Of a DNA stretch of 64,000 nucleotides, positions 60,160 to 64,000 are shown piece after piece. Each line of letters opens with the position of its first letter. Position 1 is the first letter of the stretch. This DNA is from Ardenticatenales bacterium. Its GTDB lineage: Bacteria; Chloroflexota; Anaerolineae; Promineifilales; Promineifilaceae. The notes below the pieces were generated by a model that was not told the DNA's origin, did no database searches, and saw nothing but the letters and a program-made list of their open reading frames with translations. Location of the stretch: the NCBI GenBank assembly GCA_020634515.1, contig JACKBL010000003.1, forward strand, positions 496,001 through 560,000, in the 5' to 3' direction. Both the position numbers and the translations under genes were made by a program.

Positions 60160-62916
60160 ATGTCAAAAATACGGGTCTTGTTTTTTGGTTCGCTCTTGAC
60201 TTTAACGTTGTTGTTCACCCAGGTTCTGGCAACTCACGCAGATGCGCCCGCACTTCTTGGCGCGGAAAAGGCTGCCGCCGAAAACAATTGTAGCCTGCTG
60301 GACAACCCCGCCGCCCGCGAGCGCATGGGTGGCATGTTCGAGACCAAACTGCTGCTGGCCTGTGGCCGCGCCAATGAGCTGGGCCAGGTCAGCGCCCCCA
60401 TGACGCCGGAAACCGCCGCCCTCCTCGGTGGCGTGGACGTACAAGTGAATAACTCCACCGGCGAGACGGGCACGGCCACGACCCAAAGCGAAACCACCAT
60501 CGCCGTGAACGAAAACACCGGCACCATCTGCTCCGGCTACAACGACGGCTACAGTGGCGTCGTGCAGGGTCAGGGGTACACCGGCTTCAGCCGCTCCACC
60601 GATGGCGGCGCCAGCTTCGTGGACGGCGGCGCATTGGGCAGCCGCTCCTTTGGCGACCCCAGCCTCGTCTGGCGCAAGTCGGATGGCTACTTCTACTTCG
60701 CCGCCCTGGACCAGAGCGGTCTGGGTATCTGGCGCTCCACCAATGACTGCGCCTCGTTCCAGTTCCATGCCCTGATTCACAGCGGCGGCGGGGACGACAA
60801 AGAGCTGATGGCCGTGGACAATACCCCGGCCAGCCCGCACTATGGCCGTCTCTACGTTGCCTGGACCGACTTCAATGCCGGCGCGCGCATCTTCAGCACC
60901 TACTCCGACAACGGCACCAACTGGTCCACGCCCGTGGCCTTGAGCGCCTCCGGCGTGGATGTCCAGGGCGCCTGGCCCACCGTCGCCCCCAACGGGGACG
61001 TGTACGTGGGTTGGGTGCGTTGGAATCCGTACTCCTCCGGTCCGATTGACATCGAAATCGCCCGCTCCACCAACGGCGGCGTCTCCTACAGCCTGGTCAC
61101 GAACCCCATGACGGGTCAGGTCAATCCGCGCGCCGCGACGCCTACCGCCAGTTGCGGACGTCCGGCGTTGAACGGCAACATCCGTTACCTGCCCTCACCG
61201 CAAATCGCCGTTGGCCCCAATGGCAACCTGCACGCCATTTACTCCTACGACCCCGATGGCTACAACACCGGTGACGTGGTTAACGTGTACTATCGTCGTT
61301 CCACGGACAATGGCGCCACCTGGCAGCCAGAAATCCTGTTGAACGATGACGGCACCACCCGCGACCAGTATCAGCCCACCTTGAGCGTGAGCGCCACCGG
61401 GCGCGTCGTCGCCGGCTGGTATGACCGGCGCAATGATGGCAACAACCTGCTCTTCCAATACTACATCCGCGTTTCCGAGGATGGCGGCGTCACCTGGCAA
61501 CCCAGCCAGTTGATCAGCGACGTGCAGTCCCCCATCTACCTGGACCCGAACCTGGCCACCTGCTACCACGGTGACTATGACACCCAGACGCAGGTTCCCG
61601 GCTTTGGCTACATCCAGTGGTCGGATGACCGCAACGTCGTCAGCGGCCACCAGGACCCGGACGTGTGGTTCGACAAGCAGGCGTTCTCCCCGGACTTCAC
61701 GCTGGACGTGACGCCCGCGAATCGCAACATCTGCGTGCCCAACAATGCGGTCTATAACGTAGCGGTCGGCCAGGTGTTGGGCTTCACCGACCCGGTGGCG
61801 CTGAGCGCCAGCGGCGTGCCCACCGGCTACAACCCGTACTTCAGCACCAACCCGGTGATCCCGCCCGGAACCAGCTACCTGGTTCTGGCCGGCTCCAGCG
61901 CGGCTCCCGGCAGTTACACCATTGATGTTTCCGGCACATCCACGACCGGAACCAAGACCAAGTCGGTGGATCTGAACCTGTTCACCGCCGCCCCGGGCGC
62001 TTCCCCGCTGGTTTACCCCATGGCCAACGAGCAAAACGTATCGGTGACGCCAACCTTTGACTGGGACGCCCCGGCTCAGGGTTTGCAGTACCTGATCATC
62101 GTGAAGAACCTGACCACCGGACAACTCGTTTATGGGGTCACGACCGACACGAGCTACACGTTTGCCGCGCCGTTGGACACGCTCACCAACTACTTGTGGT
62201 CTGTGCGCGCTTACAACGCCTGCGGTGCCGGCAGTTTCTCCGCGCCACGCTACTTCCGCACCCAGGAATTCGCGCCCGTCTGCCCGCCTGATGCCTACGG
62301 CTACTCCTGCACCGACTCCAATTCCGGTCCGGTGTCGTACAACTTCGAGGACATCTCCGGAACGGGCACGTCGTTGACGCTCGGTGATGATCAGGTGAGC
62401 GTGGCGATCCCCACAGGGTTCACCTTCAACTACTATGGCACGGATTACACCAGCATTTACGTCAGTTCTAATGGTTTCCTGACGGTGAACGCGGGTTCGA
62501 GCAGCGGCTGCTGTTCCGGGCAGCAACTGCCGAATTCGGCGACGCCGAACGGCGTCATCTCCGGCTGGTGGGAAGATCTGAATCCGGCCGCGGGTGGGAC
62601 GATTCACTACCAGACGTTGGGGACGGCTCCCAACCAGCGTTTTGTGGTACAGTTCACCAATGTGCCGCACTATCCGAGTGGCAACCTGGTGACGATGGAG
62701 TTCAAGTTGTTCGCCAACAGCAACAACGTTGAGGTCCACTACATGAATGCGCCTTCGGATGGCGGGAACCATTCTGCCGGCATTGAAAATCAAGGCGGCA
62801 CGGTGGGTCTCTCCTACTACTACGGCAATGCTCCGCTGGCGTCGTCGCTGGCAGTGTGCTACCTGTATCCAGGTTACACCACCTGCGGCAACGGCGTAGC
62901 GGTGCAACCCAAGTAG
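60160..62916 (+). CDS. Secreted BNR/sialidase-type beta-propeller protein
   Basis: The 918-residue protein has a signal peptide (VLFFGSLLTLTLLFTQVLAT, cleavage plausible after HA). Residues 110-520 form a beta-propeller with several BNR Asp-box motifs (STDGGASF, STDNGATW, SEDGGVTW). A Glu/Arg/Tyr sialidase active site could not be identified, so binding rather than hydrolysis is possible. Residues 530-620 and 625-730 are Ig/FN3-like (NVSVTPTFDWDAPAQGLQYL). The last 180 residues (YGTDYTSIYVSSNGFLTVN) look like a NIDO/PA14-type sandwich common in secreted proteins. AAGGAAAAAGTGTC before ATG 60160 sets the start. It probably acts on or at the cell surface. Confidence 0.8.
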   Translation: MSKIRVLFFGSLLTLTLLFTQVLATHADAPALLGAEKAAAENNCSLLDNPAARERMGGMFETKLLLACGRANELGQVSAPMTPETAALLGGVDVQVNNSTGETGTATTQSETTIAVNENTGTICSGYNDGYSGVVQGQGYTGFSRSTDGGASFVDGGALGSRSFGDPSLVWRKSDGYFYFAALDQSGLGIWRSTNDCASFQFHALIHSGGGDDKELMAVDNTPASPHYGRLYVAWTDFNAGARIFSTYSDNGTNWSTPVALSASGVDVQGAWPTVAPNGDVYVGWVRWNPYSSGPIDIEIARSTNGGVSYSLVTNPMTGQVNPRAATPTASCGRPALNGNIRYLPSPQIAVGPNGNLHAIYSYDPDGYNTGDVVNVYYRRSTDNGATWQPEILLNDDGTTRDQYQPTLSVSATGRVVAGWYDRRNDGNNLLFQYYIRVSEDGGVTWQPSQLISDVQSPIYLDPNLATCYHGDYDTQTQVPGFGYIQWSDDRNVVSGHQDPDVWFDKQAFSPDFTLDVTPANRNICVPNNAVYNVAVGQVLGFTDPVALSASGVPTGYNPYFSTNPVIPPGTSYLVLAGSSAAPGSYTIDVSGTSTTGTKTKSVDLNLFTAAPGASPLVYPMANEQNVSVTPTFDWDAPAQGLQYLIIVKNLTTGQLVYGVTTDTSYTFAAPLDTLTNYLWSVRAYNACGAGSFSAPRYFRTQEFAPVCPPDAYGYSCTDSNSGPVSYNFEDISGTGTSLTLGDDQVSVAIPTGFTFNYYGTDYTSIYVSSNGFLTVNAGSSSGCCSGQQLPNSATPNGVISGWWEDLNPAAGGTIHYQTLGTAPNQRFVVQFTNVPHYPSGNLVTMEFKLFANSNNVEVHYMNAPSDGGNHSAGIENQGGTVGLSYYYGNAPLASSLAVCYLYPGYTTCGNGVAVQPK

Positions 62917-63070
62917 GGAAACACACCGACGCCGGGACAATGCAACTGGTGAACTGCCGGCATTCCCTGCGAGAGTAGGACGCCGATGAACGCGGAAACG
63001 CGCGGATAAATCAAAAATCCGCGAAATCTATGATGATGTGCCACCGTTCACGGCGTCTCCATTGACATAA

Positions 63071-63115
63071 AACAAAGGCCTGCGGAACTGTATTTCAGCT
63101 TCGTGGGCCTTTGTT
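63071..63115. terminator. Hairpin terminator between convergent genes
   Basis: AACAAAGGCC and GGCCTTTGTT are perfect complements enclosing a 25-base loop that itself partly pairs. On the + strand it ends TTTGTTTC. It directly abuts the stop of the minus-strand PabBC gene and could serve both genes. Confidence 0.55.
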
Positions 63116-64000
63116 TCAGGAAAGCAGGCGGGCGGGACGCCAGCGGCGGACAGAATTGATGAGGTAGATGGCCTGGCAGCGGTTGAGATCTGCGGGGGTG
63201 AGGGTGCGCTCCTGAAGCGGGAGGCCGTTGGGGGTGGGCGTCAGGGGGTCGCGGCGGAGGAGGCTGGCGCGAAGGGTGCCGGGAAGCAGGCCGCAGGTGA
63301 CGGGAGGCGTGGCCAGGACGCCGTCCAGTTCGAGGACGATGTTGGCGGTGGTCGTTTCCGTCAGTTCGCCGCGCTCGTTCCACAGCAACACGTCGTCGCA
63401 ATCGGGACGGGCGGCGCGGGCGGCGTCATAAACGGCGCGGTGCGTCGTCTTGTGGTACAGCCAGACATCGTTGCTGTCGATGGACGTGGGCGACAGGCCG
63501 ATGGGTATGGTTTCGGATGCCGGCATGAGCGCTAACGGCTCGTGCATGATGTGTGATTCGCCCGCCGCGCCCACCAGCAGCCGTACTTTGCAGCGCCCGC
63601 GCAGATGGACCGCGTAGCGCATCAGCGCCCGTTCGATACCGGGCAGGTCAAGCGGAATCGCAAAATAGGCGGCGGAAGCAGAGAGGCGCGCCAGGTGGTC
63701 AGGCAAAAGGAAGTAACCGTCCCTCTCGTCCCACAGCAGCGATTCCAGCAGTGAAAAGGGGGGACGCCGGGCAGTCAGCACCCGCGCCTTGAGCAGGCAT
63801 TCCTCCCACTCGCCGGCAGCGTCAGAATCCCATACCACGCCGCTGCCAACGCCATAAATGGCTTGCTGCCGCGAGCGATCTACAACGACGGTGCGAATGG
63901 CGACCTGGAACCGAGCTTTCCGCCCGGGGGCGATGACGCCGATGCTGCCCGTGTAGACGCCGCGCGGCTGCGGCTCCAGGTCGCGGATCAGCTCCATGGT
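63116..64000 (-). CDS. Aminodeoxychorismate synthase/lyase fusion (PabB-PabC), C-terminal part
   Basis: The frame runs off the window edge, leaving about 293 residues. The first 70 are the end of a chorismate-binding PabB domain (MELIRDLEPQPRGVYTGSIG, then VGSGVVWDSDAAGEWEECLL). The rest is a class IV PLP aminotransferase-fold lyase (PabC), with the PLP Lys in YHKTTHRAVYD, ELTETTTANIVL and CGLLPGTLRASLL. Such fusions convert chorismate and glutamine-derived ammonia to 4-aminobenzoate for folate synthesis. The PabC end finishes at ARLLS with nothing missing. The chorismate-binding part upstream of the MELI motif lies outside the window. Confidence 0.9.
   Translation of the reverse strand, partial: TMELIRDLEPQPRGVYTGSIGVIAPGRKARFQVAIRTVVVDRSRQQAIYGVGSGVVWDSDAAGEWEECLLKARVLTARRPPFSLLESLLWDERDGYFLLPDHLARLSASAAYFAIPLDLPGIERALMRYAVHLRGRCKVRLLVGAAGESHIMHEPLALMPASETIPIGLSPTSIDSNDVWLYHKTTHRAVYDAARAARPDCDDVLLWNERGELTETTTANIVLELDGVLATPPVTCGLLPGTLRASLLRRDPLTPTPNGLPLQERTLTPADLNRCQAIYLINSVRRWRPARLLS

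Noticed and set aside
61195..62940. 581-codon minus-strand open frame
   Set aside because: It is antisense to the secreted BNR-repeat gene; no motif and no ribosome-binding site.

Overview
The window reads like a chromosome segment of a Chloroflexota bacterium (Anaerolineae/Ardenticatenia-like), an inference from gene content rather than from a marker gene. The DNA is GC-rich. The proteins include type 2 isopentenyl-diphosphate isomerase, F420-type PPOX proteins, large secreted proteins with Thr/Pro linkers, and many TPR, CHAT, WD40 and effector-associated-domain proteins, as is common in multicellular Chloroflexota and cyanobacteria. No rRNA, tRNA, transposase, integrase, phage gene or CRISPR array was seen.

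Layout. 1-2831: isoprenoid genes (IDI-2 end, polyprenyl synthase) and peptidase T. 2945-12918: a four-gene operon with its own promoter. Its first product is a 1874-residue fusion (adaptor, TPR/coiled coil, PUA/EVE-like, three Ig-like, CHAT protease, McrB-type AAA+). It is followed by a McrC/DUF2357-like protein without a visible nuclease, a second caspase-like peptidase and a membrane protein. It looks like an undescribed McrB-coupled protease conflict system. 13074-29959: a mosaic of housekeeping and secreted genes: alpha/beta hydrolase, purB, two MFS transporters, a sulfite-oxidase-like enzyme, a PPC-type lipoprotein, an SDR, an HD hydrolase, a Rieske fusion, and a heterodimeric ABC exporter with one degenerate ATP site. 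30311-42468: a minus-strand four-gene cluster with a terminator. It encodes a membrane WD40 sensor with a cytoplasmic adaptor domain, two exported TPR-CHAT proteases and a kinase-like protein carrying the same adaptor domain. I read it as a possible transmembrane signalling or conflict system. 42899-49134: a secreted protein, an orphan Dpp-type permease pair and an HTH-STAND-TPR regulator. 49447-56675: small regulators and enzymes, a PLP dehydratase, and an unusual fusion of a catalytically degenerate D-2-hydroxyacid dehydrogenase with a ParB/SerK-like domain. 56922-64000: a membrane Fe-S protein, a short repeat protein, 1.7 kb of gene-free repeat-dense DNA, a secreted BNR-repeat protein and the end of a PabB-PabC fusion.

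Two genome-scale signals stand out. The palindrome TGCCGGCA occurs roughly 80 times by eye, against an expected one or two. At most copies the + strand switches abruptly from G-rich to C-rich, whatever the gene orientation, giving a saw-tooth skew. Intergenic spaces also carry at least six families of dispersed inverted repeats, some tandemly amplified in multiples of three directly upstream of start codons.
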